Below are positions 38,301 through 50,669 of a stretch of DNA of 64,000 bases, piece by piece. Below the pieces are notes generated by a model. That model saw nothing but the letters and a program-made list of their open reading frames with translations. It was not told the origin of the DNA and ran no database searches. A program made the translations under genes and the position numbers. Each line of letters opens with the position of its first letter. The first letter of the stretch is position 1. The stretch is from positions 1 to 64,000 of the forward strand of contig JAPYMA010000782.1 of NCBI GenBank assembly GCA_035041965.1, read 5' to 3'. The DNA is from Anisakis pegreffii (lineage: Eukaryota > Nematoda > Chromadorea > Rhabditida > Anisakidae).

Positions 38301-41300
38301 ATAGAGCTGTTCGATTGGTAGCCTCCGATCGAAACCAGAAAACGTTGATCGGTCGATGATCACCCAAAAATCGTTGTCCAACTCCAGTTAATGGCGTAAA
38401 GCACACAGATGTGCTAGTGGACCTGTGTGAGGTAAAACTGACTGTTTTGGAACGTTTGCAATTGAAATGTCTTGGGATATGATTAAAATCGTCGAAAAGC
38501 TTTGATATAAGCATTTTAAGCATTGGATATGTGACTGTCCAAGAGGTTGTGTCAAGTCGAAGAGATAGCTGCATTGTAACATTCAATCGGACACATTAGC
38601 AAAACAGTATATTAATTGGACGCACTTTTCAGCAATCTCATAGCTTCATTCCACAGAAACTGCAATAAGCAGATTAAAGATATTCTGTCAGTGACCTATT
38701 CGAGGAAACGATGATGATTTTTCAAACGGTTCTTCCGAGATTCCACGTTAAAAAGGATATAATGCATGATAGGATTATTTCTCGTTCATAGTTTTGCATT
38801 TATCTCGAGTATTTTAAGATATCATCGTTTCGTGTTCGACTATGGAAGATTGCGAAATTTCATCCACCAAACATTTTTGGCTAGTTTAGTCGATGAGAAA
38901 CCATTAGTGTTCGCGTTGCTTAAGGAGAAACAATTTTTTTGATTTTGAACGAAAAAACTCTGTTATTTCATCAGTAAGAGAAAAATAGAAATTTAGAGTG
39001 TAGTGGAAGAGTGATGATTTGTGATTTTTGGATGGTGATTTTTGGTGCGATGGTTGTTTATTACAACAATACTCACAGAAGGAACGAATCGGTGATTAAA
39101 AATGAATATTCTGCATTCATATTATATTGTTTTTGACAAAAAATTATTCCGAACACTTCAACTGCTTTTCGCTCACTTCTCCGTACGTTAAATCATCCCA
39201 AATAGATTTTGAATGCGAACAAAATAGGTTTCACAGTGGAATGCTATATGCAGATCGAAGTACGCTCCATCGAAGAACGATCATTTACATTAGTTGAGAA
39301 TTCCCGTATTAACAACAAAAAATCCATTTTACACAACATCACAGCATAGTGATGTCTTAGGCATAAGTAATTTTAAGAGTCATACTTTTCAGGTGATTCA
39401 CCTCTGAATCCCAAACGAAACTACCTCCTTATGGTGAATCAAAAAAAAACACGGTAATGTTGGACTGCCCAAATTATTGCAGCGAAAAGTCAATAATACG
39501 GATTCAACAGGCGATTCGTGTTATGAAATCAGTAATACATCTGTTTTATTGAATTACACAACAACGGTCGATAGTCAACTGATCTGTTACAGAGAGATTT
39601 CAATCGAATGAGAATCTGACTTTGATTGTTAAATAAGAGGAAGGAGGAAAGCGCGGAACGGAACGCTTTTCATGACTGAAGTTATACGGCTTGAATAGTA
39701 ATGAAAATTCGTCTGAATAAGTGAATGGTGTAATCAAAATCTTTTCACGTTCCGTGCCTATGATGAATATTGTGAACTATCATGACCAGGAATAGACTTG
39801 ATGGTGAAGATGACCTGATCTTAAAGTGCGCAATGCAAACACTCAGTACTAATGAATTAACATTGATAAAAGTTTGATTTTTTCGTAATGTTGCATTCTA
39901 CGAAAAAAAGTGAAACCAAGAGATGCCTTTACGAGTTGCCGAGATTATGAAACACAAAAGCAGATATCCTTCATTCTGGATATTCCCGAGGAACGTTCCT
40001 TCTCGAACTACACTATCAACTCTCAAAGTATCGACTAATTCTTCGATTTTCGGGATTGGAATTGGTGTCTAGAACTCACGGGTTTTTAATTTGTCCGTTT
40101 TCGAGTTCTTTTTTAAAATATGAGGTATGACATTTGTATCACTGCTAACAATGCCTAATATCATAACGAGCGTTGATAGTTTCGTCTCTGCTGCGCCGAT
40201 AACTTCATTCGTACATCTTTTGTTTTACCTGTCGTACATTAACTTCTTGCAGAAAGTTTTCTCTTTGAATCACTACAACTTATTCAACTTCTTCGTGGCA
40301 TTACTTAGTTTCAGAACCGCAACAAACTATCGAGAAGTTGACTTTGTATGGATGCTATATGAGTACACTTCACTCAGTGTCTGTTTTTGTAACCATTTTT
40401 TGGTAATTCTCCATGGAAAGGCCAGATAGAAACGATTGAGGTGATCTCAGGTGATCACAAGAAACAATTGTTGCTTTACAGTTCTCACCGGTGCTTACTA
40501 TACATCACTGAACCAAGCTTTAGGTCCTTCTTAACTCAAAGTCTGTTCCCTATTCAAACGCTGTTCGCTTCAGCCAACGAATTCAGAAAGTACAATAAAG
40601 ATATTCTTTAGGTTATTCCCGACGTACTTCATAAACAAGCCGAAACTATACTGGATCTTTCCATTCCGTGTGATAGTGGAACTCTCAGTGATAATATTTA
40701 CGATTTATAAGCGAAAATTTGATTGTATCTTCGTGATTAGGTATTCTCCTTCGAGAACGTATATATTGCTCTTATTGATCTGATTCATCTCCATTCGATG
40801 GTGACCAAAAACAATGAGATACTGCGCAAAGGTGACGACGCGGTAGGTTTCAATGAATTTATCCATCGTAAAAAGTGCCCTCTGAAACTGATTCTTCCAT
40901 GAAATTGACTAATAATAAGATAGATAACTATTTGGATATCTATGATTCATTTTGCTCTGTCCCCAACATTTTATGCAAAACGATTCGCTGATATCTAAAC
41001 AAAAGAAACATAGGACTGTTACTTTACAATAATGAAAATTACAATGGGCCATAAGATTTATTCGCTGTTAGTCATTAATTATTGTTCGTTGTGGGCGACG
41101 TTGTGAGTGGTCGTCATCGCTGAGGGTAAGTCTGTCTTCTCAAGTTACTAGTATTGCTACCTAGTGATTTCAATTTTTAAGGCGGCTGCGTTGCACCTAC
41201 TTGATGATATCTTGCGGGCCTGATAAGTGGTTTGTGCAGTTGTGTGTCGTTATTCATTTGCATAAATGTGATGCATTATATGATTTCCATAGAATGCTGA

Positions 41301-41440
41301 ACACAAACACGTTCACTATGTGAATGCTTTCGGTTTTTTCGTATTGCTTTGCAGTGAAAGGATTATTGTTTCAGTTGAAAGTGTAAGATTTGTTATCATT
41401 GCACTCGCTCGCTATTCTCTAAAAGTGCCTTAAAGCAACA
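35327..41440. other. Six-kilobase stretch with no supported gene; likely 14-3-3 promoter at right end
   Basis: I see no exon with family support. Short direct repeats occur (gattcatgtgaaca at 38111 and 38132), and a (TG)n run near 37876-37889. At the right end, gctgagg followed by gtaagt (donor at 41126) and tgtttcag (ending 41374) could be a 5' UTR intron of the 14-3-3 gene. Confidence 0.4.
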
Positions 41441-43254
41441 ATGCCAACTGTCAAAGAAGATCTTATTGAACGCGCTAAATTGGCCGAACAAGTGAGTGGA
41501 TGTTTTATGAGTCAGCGAATTACACTCATTGTGTTTTTTAGAACTTCTGTCGAAGCATTCGGTTGAACATAAGAATGGCAATCATTCACTAGGACTTTTA
41601 AAGGAGTGATCTAACAATTATGTTTCATGATTTGAGTAGGGAACGATTTACGAATCGTTCAATGTTGAGGTGTTAATTGGGCGATAATTGAGATGTTAAC
41701 TGAACTTAAGGCTGAACGCTATGATGATATGGCACATTCGATGAAGAAGGTGATTGAGCTTGGTGATGAACTGTCGAGTGAAGAGCGCAATCTACTTTCA
41801 ATGGCCTACAAGAATATCGTCGGTACACGTCGTTCGGCATGGCGAATCGTTTCAGCTATCGAACAAAAACCTGAAGGAAGCGATCACAAACATCAGTTGG
41901 CAAAAGAGTATCGTGAACAAATGCAAAAAGAACTCGAAGATATTTGTCATGATATTTTGGTTCATTATTGATTCATTCTTCCTTATTCAATGTCTCATTC
42001 AAATTCGAATGCTTTTGTAGTTTCGTTTCGCAGCAACACTCATTTCAACTCGTTAAAATTTAGGAACGTTCATAAAACATTCGAATATCTCAAACTTAAC
42101 GTACTCAGTGCATTTTGTGTTCGTTAAAAATGATAAACTCTTTTTTAGGGTATCCTCGATAAGTTCCTCATTCCAAAAGCTGCATCGCCGGAATCGAAAG
42201 TATTTTATTTGAAGATGAAAGGCGACTACTTTAGATATATGGCCGAAATCGCAACCGGTGATTCAAGAAATGGTAAAAAAATGTTCATGCTCAAATGACT
42301 ATCGTCATCAATTAACCGACTGTAGTAACTCAACGGAATAAGAAGTCATATTCGGATGCTGCGAGCTGTGCATGCGCGGTGTTGGTGTTGTGAAAGTACC
42401 AATAGTAATCGGAAGATCATTGATAGGAGTGGAAGGCTGGTTTGGGGAGCAATGTATAGAACAAATGAACTGAATAAAATAGAGTAAAATAGAAGAAGGT
42501 ATTGATGGGGACTGGTAAATATTTCGTTGTAGAAACATCATTGCGCAATGTTTCAGTACCTTCCACACTGTCATGACCTGGAACTGGTTCATTGTGGCCT
42601 AATCGAGTAACTTCTATCGGTTCAAGTTTTTCGATTGGTTCGAAGTGTTGATCTTGCATCCATCACGAATGATCTCAAAACGTCTCTTCGCATAAAACAC
42701 CTCTCCAATTCATTGCGATACGCTTATTTAAAAACACACCAATATTCAGCCGTGATTGACAAATCGCAAAGCGCATATCAAGAAGCGACCGATATGGCCA
42801 AAGAAAAAATGCATCCCACAAATCCGACTCGATTGGGTTTAGCACTCAATTTCTCAGTTTTCTTTTACGAAATACTCAACACACCCGAGAAAGCCTGTCA
42901 ACTCGCAAAGCAGGTATCAATAACGCTATTGAATCGTCGATTTCTTTTCAAAAAGATACCTTTCTATAGCGTTTATATTTCGATTTGGATCCAACGTATT
43001 GCATAACTCTAAATGCGAGTTAAGTTTCAAATCTCAGAGCCAATATCAATGTCAGTAGCATATGTTGAAATATTTGATCACGTTTCGAGGCATTCGACGA
43101 TGCGATAGCCGAGTTGGATTCGCTGACGGAAGAAACCTACAAGGATAGTACACTGATAATGCAACTGCTTCGTGACAACATAACACTTTGGGCATCCGAC
43201 AGTTCCATCGAAGAGCACGAAAGTAACGCCGAACAACAGCAAGCACAACCCTAG
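41441..43254 (+). CDS. 14-3-3 protein, 250 residues, five exons
   Basis: Dimeric adaptor that binds phosphoserine/phosphothreonine motifs in the cytosol. Exons: 41441-41491, 41711-41959, 42149-42272, 42750-42913 and 43090-43254 (TAG). The total is 750 coding nt, matching the usual length of about 248 residues. Both family signatures are present: [13 protein letters not shown] and [20 protein letters not shown]. The basic pocket residues are there in TRRSAWRI and GDYFRYMAE. The start [17 protein letters not shown] fits the family N-terminus. The C-terminal tail after the second signature is short and polar, [16 protein letters not shown], and variable as in other 14-3-3s. Intron 3 (477 bp) is the longest. 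Two acceptors are unusual, cttaag at exon 2 and tttcgag at exon 5, and the exon 2 donor is a weak gttcat. I cannot say which nematode paralog (par-5 or ftt-2 type) it is. The next gene converges on it. Confidence 0.97.
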
Positions 43255-43999
43255 ACTGGCAATGAACACGGTGCTGCGATTTGTTGCGGTTGCTGTTGTT
43301 TGCAGCTAGAGAAACTCATTCATTCTCAATGTTATAATTAAATGTATTCTCCCCATAAACCTGTCATCTTCATGCATTTTGTTATTTCGATAACGACGAT
43401 AAAAACAGTACATGAAAGAAAGAATTAAAAACGTTTTTTCATGCAGTTATCAAGCAACGAATAAAATGTGCGTAAACTTGATTTTTGCTCATTATTAATA
43501 TTTCTGACTTCGAAGTCTTTCGAATGATAAATAGCAGATGTCGAATTACAGCGAGTACTGCCAATGAATTGTCACATGTTGTTCTAACTATTGTTTGGTA
43601 GGATTGCATTTGCATTCACCTCATATTCCACACTACGGAAGACATTTGGATTGATACTCGTATGGAATATTATTGGTATTCATTGGTGAGACTTATAACT
43701 GTACCATTTTCTTCAACGATTTTCAGTATTTCTCCTCGTGCACTTCATTCTGCTCCAATAAACCTTCCTTTTAATCGATTTTCCCATGTGTCCTTTCAAT
43801 GATACTCTTTTGAGCCTCATAACCAATAGTACGAATTCAAGAACAACACAGATGATGAATCAGAGATGATCCATAAATTTTATGAAGAAATACATTAATC
43901 CCTTCAATGAAAGTACACCAGTACATCAATAAAAAGTGATAAAGTAAAACCAAAACAATGAAAAATCAAATGAATCACACCAAATGAACAATTCAAAAA
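43255..43999. other. Convergent intergenic region between 14-3-3 and RABL3
   Basis: 3' ends of two convergent genes. An AATAAA at 43460-43465 fits the 14-3-3 transcript. Nothing else is supported. Confidence 0.5.
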
Positions 44000-45754
44000 T
44001 CAAAATAATCGCCGTCTTCGTTCACTATTAACTGGTGCTTTAATACGTTCAACGACTGAATCAAAGAATCGCGATAGAACGATGCGATTCGTTGAACCAG
44101 GTGCCATCGCTTTACGACAGTCAACGTTGATGCGATCGTATCCGGTCTTCAAACATGTCATCATCAGTAAAGAATCCAACTCAAAAATGAATTTACAAAA
44201 AAATTGGTCATTCGAAAACTACAAATAATCAACAGAGACGGCTATTGCATCTCAGTAATGCAACGTATGAAATCCTTGAGACAATCAAAACAGAACAACG
44301 AAAATTCAAATAAAAATGACAAAAACAAAAACAACAAGACAAAAAATCACACTACATGTGCCTATTTTCACCAGTCTCAGTAACATTCTTTCGCAATTAT
44401 TTTGTGATTGCTAAAATAGGGTGTTTGAAGTAATTATTCGATAAAAATGTGATCATACACAACAAAATCCATCACTTGTGGTATGCACCTGAACAAATGA
44501 ATGGGATGCCAACCTGTTTGGCACGTTCAGGAGCTAGATCGAGTTTGCAGCCAACAATTAACGTCGGAATCGGTGTGCTCTCGATATCAGCCAATAAAGG
44601 TCTTATGTTACTAATCGACGGTACCTTTGGGATGGTTCCAATTACGTCGCCTCTTAGCAAAGATATCCACTGCTCTAGACTTGCTTCACTCTTACTATTG
44701 CTCAAATCGTGAACTAGTATTGCGCCTACCGCACCTATAACAGATCGATTAACGTTGAACAATTATTCGCTTGTTCGTATCTTATTGAAGAAATATTTAT
44801 GCCACTTCAAAACATAATATTTTTTCCTTTCCATAGAAAGAAGTCTTCCAAAACCTTTCAGTTGTCGAAAAAAGATCACCATGTCTCACTCTTGATTACA
44901 TGCGAATAGGTCGCAATCGTTCACAGGTCCACTTAATAAAAATTTCGAAAGTATATCTTATATTACCGTCAACACATGATGTTATAACATGATGTTAATG
45001 GACATCAATGATGTTATAACATCAAAATTTTTTGAAATCGTAAATCTATAAACATGATGAAATATAAATCAAATAAATTCTTAATCAAAGGATGCACCTT
45101 CGAGAAATACGGTCGAGGCTTTTTGATGCATCGTTGAGCCGCCAATATCCCAAAGTTCAACCAATTCAGTTTGCTCCTCAGCACTTCCGGCGCGATACTG
45201 ATGCGCGATCACCGAGACCGCGCACCCGACCGTACTGCTCGGAAAGATATCGGGTCTTCAAATGGAAACTTTTAGATTGATTGCACCTTTCAAATGTTCA
45301 TTCGAAGCTAACAACTGCACTCTAATGGCGCTAACAAAATTGCTTGAAAGCCCTCAACATGATGATCAGTCTCGCCCCGAATAAAACGGACTCATGCGAG
45401 AAATCATTCCAAAACATAAATAATATTCCACTCTCAAAAGGTTCAACCAGATGCCGAAATAATACTGTTGAGAATTATTTTTCTGCTGATATAACAAAAC
45501 TTAGAGTGAGGTCGTTTCTAGGAGAACAGTCACCTTTACTCACTTTCACAAATGAGACCGGCGATTGTGAATGAATAACTTTTCGAGATTCGAAGGGAAA
45601 TATTGAAAAAAAAACAACAAGGATAAATATTCGTGCGGAAAAAGAATAACTTATTGCAGAGTGCATTAACGAATGACGTTTTTCCAACACCCGAACTGCC
45701 CAACACAACAATCTTAATGGGACGAGTCAATGAAGGCGATGGACTTGAAGACAT
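44000..45754 (-). CDS. RABL3: Rab-like protein 3 (RABL3), small GTPase
   Basis: Ras-superfamily GTPase of the RABL3 type, which lacks the usual prenylated C-terminus. Exons on the minus strand: 45754-45651, 45234-45098, 44734-44514 and 44179-44000 (TGA), about 213 residues. G1 P-loop is GSSGVGKTS. The switch region is TVGCAVSV, and G3 is LWDIGG. ILVHDLSNSKS and the G4 variant VGCKLDL are typical of RABL3, which has TKLD in place of NKxD. The C-terminus INVDCRK-APGSTNRIVLSRFFDSVVER matches the RABL3 end closely. Between exons 1 and 2 about eight residues of the family (after LLC-N) are missing from my model, so a small exon in 45240-45650 is probably unassigned. The second exon acceptor and the gag acceptor of the last exon are weak. 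The gene lies 354 bp downstream of the J-domain gene in the same orientation, close enough for a nematode-type operon. Confidence 0.86.
44979..45022. repeat. Paired 12-bp palindrome in RABL3 intron
   Basis: The palindrome atgttataacat occurs at 44979-44990 and again at 45011-45022, with related gatgtt/aacatc and ggacatc text between. It can fold in several ways. No function is evident. Confidence 0.6.
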
Positions 45755-46107
45755 AGCGAACAATTGGAACACTCGAATAGAGCTGATTCAACGATTCGAT
45801 TCAAATCACTTTTATCCAAAATATATTCACCACCACAACTGAAAGCTATCACTTATAAACATCTACATTACTAATCATTCATCAGATATTCACCATCTTC
45901 TTCCCTAGATCAACGCTCAACAAAACATTATTCGCTGCAGTTCCATATGAGGAATATTCACAATCAGTAAAACCATCGCGCATTCACTAATCATATCATT
46001 ATTTCATTTCAAAACTTGATGGCATGAACAAAACTCGATTGGAATCATAATATTGCGCATATAACTGAATCATATCAATCATCGCCATGTAGATAGCTCA
46101 TTTTGGA

Positions 46108-46825
46108 TCAACTCTTCGATTGCATACGCATATTCAAAACAGCTAACTTGCAGTATTCCTCGACACAATTCGTTGTGTCGTCAATGTAAATATTCTCGCC
46201 AATTGCTCCTTTCTTGGCTCTCAACTGTTGCTCTCTCAGCCAAATATCGTAATTTCGTCGGGATGAATTATCTCTGAATGAAGATAATGAAAATGAAACA
46301 ATCAAAGAACACATTTTGCCATTTCGAAATTTCCCATCTTCACCAGCACGCTTTTGCCAACTTAAGCTGACACTTCTTTTGGAGACGACGGCTTATATCC
46401 ATCAACACTTTACAAACAATTGATTTCAGAAAGATACTGAGCATTTTCGCAAAAAAAAATTTACGCCTGTGATTACACAATAATTCGTCGTTGATTTTCG
46501 CGTTAACGCAGTGAAAAAGCACCCTTTCAGGTGGGGATAACACTGATCAAAATTTGCAAATATGTTATGTGCCAAGTCACTTTCAAGTATTTCACACGTC
46601 AAATGTGACGAATTAATTGCGCAATGAATCAGAGAGAACACAAATAATGAACAACTTTAGTGTTTGCCAAGCGTTTGTGATTAGTGTAATCGCGTTGCTG
46701 TTCGAGTTATCGCTGCCACCAGCCTTATCTGGATGATTGTCTCGCAATGCTTTGAAATAAGCCTTCTTTAATTCAGTATCAGTTGCGTTTGAGCCACATC
46801 CCAGAACGTCATAACATGTCTTCAT
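46108..46825 (-). CDS. Short J-domain (DnaJ) protein, DPH4/DNAJC24-like N-terminal half
   Basis: Hsp70 co-chaperone J domain. Exons on the minus strand: 46825-46656 and 46273-46108 (TGA), 111 residues, phase 2 junction. The J domain starts YDVLGCGSNATDTELKKAY and carries the essential HPD in DNHPDKAGG, then ITNAWQTLK joined to DNSSRRNYD, the normal helix IV end. After it comes a linker, LREQQLRAKKGAIGENIYIDD, which recalls DPH4 (the diphthamide-synthesis J protein). The CSL-type zinc finger with its four cysteines, which DPH4 should have next, is absent; only two isolated cysteines follow. I found no downstream exon supplying it before the next gene. So it is either a reduced J protein or a DPH4 with an unrecognised last exon. 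J-domain call firm; subfamily tentative. Confidence 0.8.
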
Positions 46826-48305
46826 CGCATTATTTACCTCTTCAAAACGGTATTTTCATATCATTTCGAGTTTCATTAAACGTTCAATTTCGTCTCTTCT
46901 TTCAACAAATCAACAGATGTTCATAACAATTCCGCGTTCTTCATCTTAACCGAACAACAGCCATTCCATATTATTGTGCTTTCTCATTCCTCATCGATCG
47001 CACCCTCTCAATTCCACATTGAGAGTCTAATGTAAAGAGTCTAATAAACACTTGTCTACAAACAAATATGCGAAGTCTCATTTACCAGCGGAAATTGAGA
47101 GGAATTTCTTTTTACTTTCAAACATTACAATTGTTCAATTTTCAATTCACACTCAAATCAAAATCCAAATATGTCACATTGTTCATCCAAACACAACAAA
47201 GCCCAATTCTAATACGTAGTGGATTCTCTAAAACTTTCAAACATAATTCGTGTTGAATAGCAGAACAATATTGTTGCTTAAGGAAAGCATTTTCAGCGTA
47301 ATACTACTGATTTAAGCGAAACAAAGAAATATAAATAAATATTGAAACATTTATCTTAACTTTGTACACATCGAATCAATGAAGAAAACTTCCATATTAC
47401 AAATAAATTTGACTAAAGGAATTACATAAAGTCCTGATGAGTATTTAGAAAATACACACATTGATACCTCGTAATTCGAAGAATAACTTTAGTTCGAATG
47501 AATTTCGCACACATATTGACATACTGACTGATCATAGTCTTCGTAGTAGAGAACTCGTACCAAACATTTCACATATTTCTTGCCGTGATTAGGAAGAAAA
47601 CGATTAGAAATGAATAGGCAATGGTTTATTTTATTCGCATGCTTTGATAAAGCACTTAGAATAAGATTAAAGAATAAAATTCGAATACGAAAGAGACTCC
47701 TCGGTTAGGAAAAAATTTACTAATAACAAGGATGACGGTAGGAGATCAAAGAGACATAATCAATTAGCTCAGTTCTTATTCTTTCGTTGATAAATGAGAA
47801 TCGAACACTTTTAAAAAAATAAACAATGATAATTCAGCACAAAACACAATCAAACAAAACAAGAACGTCGATTATTTACAAAGTTTCTTCATTCAAAATA
47901 TAATCAGTACATTAATTATATACTTAACTGGTGATAAATTAACGCCATTTACAAACAATAACGCCAACGCAACAAAAATTTCATAAAGCTGACATTAACA
48001 CAATCGAATGTTTGTGTCGGAGACTCAGAAAAGACTATATTACTAGAAAAACAATTTGGTTAGAAACAAGCGCACCGAATAATTGGCTGATTTTAACTTC
48101 TCGAGTTTCTACTAACTACACGACATAGAACAAAGAAGACTGGAAGAGGAGCAACGGAAAGTGAGAGGAAAAAAAAACAAAGAACAAAGAGAATGAGGAA
48201 AAAAGAAAGTACGCTGAACTATAAAAGAATAACTGAGATAATCAAAACTTGAAAATTGAGCAATCAGAGGAAATGCCAAGTTTTGAATTGCAATCGACCG
48301 ATCGA
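46826..48305. other. Intergenic region between TMEM185-like and J-domain genes
   Basis: AT-rich, presumably the 3' UTR of the TMEM185-like gene plus spacer. No exon is supported on either strand. Confidence 0.5.
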
Positions 48306-50669
48306 TCAATCGGGACTTTCAATCGACCGAATCGGTACAACGGGTCTCAACGGGATTCTCGAAGAGGGATCCGATCTGAGACTTTGACGTTCAGCATCCG
48401 TTGATCCAGCCACACTGTTTCTGGGTGATGAAGCACCGAACTTGTAGCTGAGATTTGCGTACTGCTTCAGACAAGGACACGTTTCGAGAAGAAACGAACA
48501 GAACGGTGCACGCATACCAAACCACCATTGGTTACCACCTCGCGCACCGAACGACATCAGCACCAGGCAAATCAACGAGATTATTAACGGTGTACAAACC
48601 ACTATATATGGTATGTCTGCAGTTATGGCAGCATCGTCTTCGGACCACGTTATCGCATCCAGTTTTCCTAAAATTTTGCTCGAAAGAGTGATACTATGTA
48701 CTCAGCTCAGCCTTTAAGCAATTCCGATCACAATTTTTATCCCTATTCAAGTGAATTAATTCGTGCCCATGCAATTATCCGATAACGGAACTGGTATGTG
48801 AAGAAGAAAGCAAATAAATATAGACAAATAAAATGAACTGATAAAAGCAATGAAACAAACCGGTAAGAAGTAAAAGGAAAATTAATATTGGAATAACGAG
48901 TAAAGTATGACACAGCGCTGAATACAAATGGTGTCTTCGTTGTGATGCTAACATATGCACTGAACGAGCCAACACTACGGCCAATACCAACGCATACAAC
49001 ACCTACTTTCATCATTATCAACATTCATTCTAATATTCACTTCAGAAACAATTCTCTAAAATTGCCAATTGAATTGAAAATTGCTCAAATTTTTCTCAAT
49101 TATCTGTTCTCATATCCTTTTTATAATGCACTATTTTTTCCATGCTATCATATATGCATTTTTGCTATATTCTCTTCTCAATTGTCATCAGTATTCCTCT
49201 CGGCGATACATCAACAACACAAAATAATTACATTTTTGGAGAGAACGATGAATATAACAAAAGAAGCATGATTATAATCAAATAATTGCATATGATTACC
49301 CCAACAACGCAGAGTGATAACACCACCCATAGTGGTATGAATACGATTGACCAATGCCAGTCGAGTGTCGCATCTAATTTGAATGCGAGAAATACGAATT
49401 GTACAACACTTATTGAAAAGAATAACTCAAACTGAAATTTCATACATCAAGAACATATGTGAATATGGTTACGTACGACCAACTAAATTGTAATTTACGA
49501 CAACTACGTTGATAGATAATTGTCTTGCACAGAACTCCCATTCTAAGTAATTAATAAACTCTAAATGAATAAAATTAATGATTTCAAAAATAATAAGTAT
49601 TGGAAAAAAAACAATTTTCAAATACTTATTACTTTCGAAAGGTTTCCGAAACCCTTAACTATTATAATCCATAATCGGTAAAAATGTGACATACGAATGA
49701 GTGAATTCCGATTACACACTGCACGATTTCATGGTTCTTCCAAAAAATTGCGACACGTGCAACAAGAATTGTAAAAGGAAAGGAAAAGAAAAACCCCAAC
49801 AAAAAAATCAAACCTCAAACGATTTGTCGTGTCTGATTGCCCAAATAGCGACAACGATTGAGAGTAGGCTTAAAGCAAATAACGGTGCAAAAACCAGTAA
49901 CCATGGTAACTCGTCAATTGATAAATCGAATTCCAATTTATAGCATACCAACGCTTCGAACATTAATAATAGTGCATGTTCACCTGTACTCAGAATCAAG
50001 CCATAAAAGTCTGATCGAAGCACTATTTCAGACCTGAAATTTAAAAAAAAAACGACGACTTCGAGTAGTTTCAATAAGAACAAAAGCAGTAGACTGCTTC
50101 GGATAAGGTGTGTGGATAAACTAACGATGATGGTGGAGAAATAATGAAGGAAATGATAGCAACAAGAGCACCGACGAATACAACTGATTCACATATCCAC
50201 AGCGGTAAGAATACAAGTGCATAATTCAGCTGAATCGTTCCATCCAATCGTAACGCAAACACCGTACAGAAACACATCAAGCAATTGTACAGAACGAATC
50301 TTCTGCAATATAAAAGTTTGTAAACATTAAAAAATCCGACTAAAAACAACAAAAACTATAACTGACTGATCAAAAAATGTGCTTGAGCAAAAAAATTCTG
50401 AAAGTTTCCGAAAGAATAACAATGATCAAATTAGACCACAGTTCAAAAGAATTTTCGAACTGCTTTCCGAGTGAAAGTGGTATATAGTGAACCACTTAAA
50501 AATAAGCGCAGCAGTTTTGTTTTTTGAAATTTCAAACGCGATATTTTCTCGACGTAAGCATTCGGTAGAAATATTGTTAATCTGAAAAATAAGGTGAAAA
50601 AGAACAGTCAAAAAAAAAAACCAACGATGCGTTAAAGTCACGAAAGAACGATCGCAGGCTTATCTCCAT
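48306..50669 (-). CDS. TMEM185: TMEM185-type multipass membrane protein, 358 residues, six exons
   Basis: Conserved animal membrane protein of unknown biochemical role. Exons on the minus strand: 50669-50626, 50302-50126, 50033-49814, 49431-49300, 49002-48861 and 48667-48306 (TGA). The sum is 1077 nt, with every phase closing. The human proteins are 350 residues long. The start MEISLRSFFRDFNASRF matches the family N-terminus (FxDFNPSKF). Several hydrophobic segments follow. A motif recurs four times: LRLDG-VFLPLW, YKLEF-VFAPLF, FKLDA-VFIPLW and GKLDA-VCTPL, pointing to internal repeats. The diagnostic C-terminal box GGNQWWFGMR is at residues about 282-291, followed by FCSFLLETCPCLKQYANLSY. 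A Ser/Arg/Pro-rich cytosolic tail ends SIESPD. Donors are mostly GTT-type (gttggt, gttagt, gtttga, gtttgt). Confidence 0.95.
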
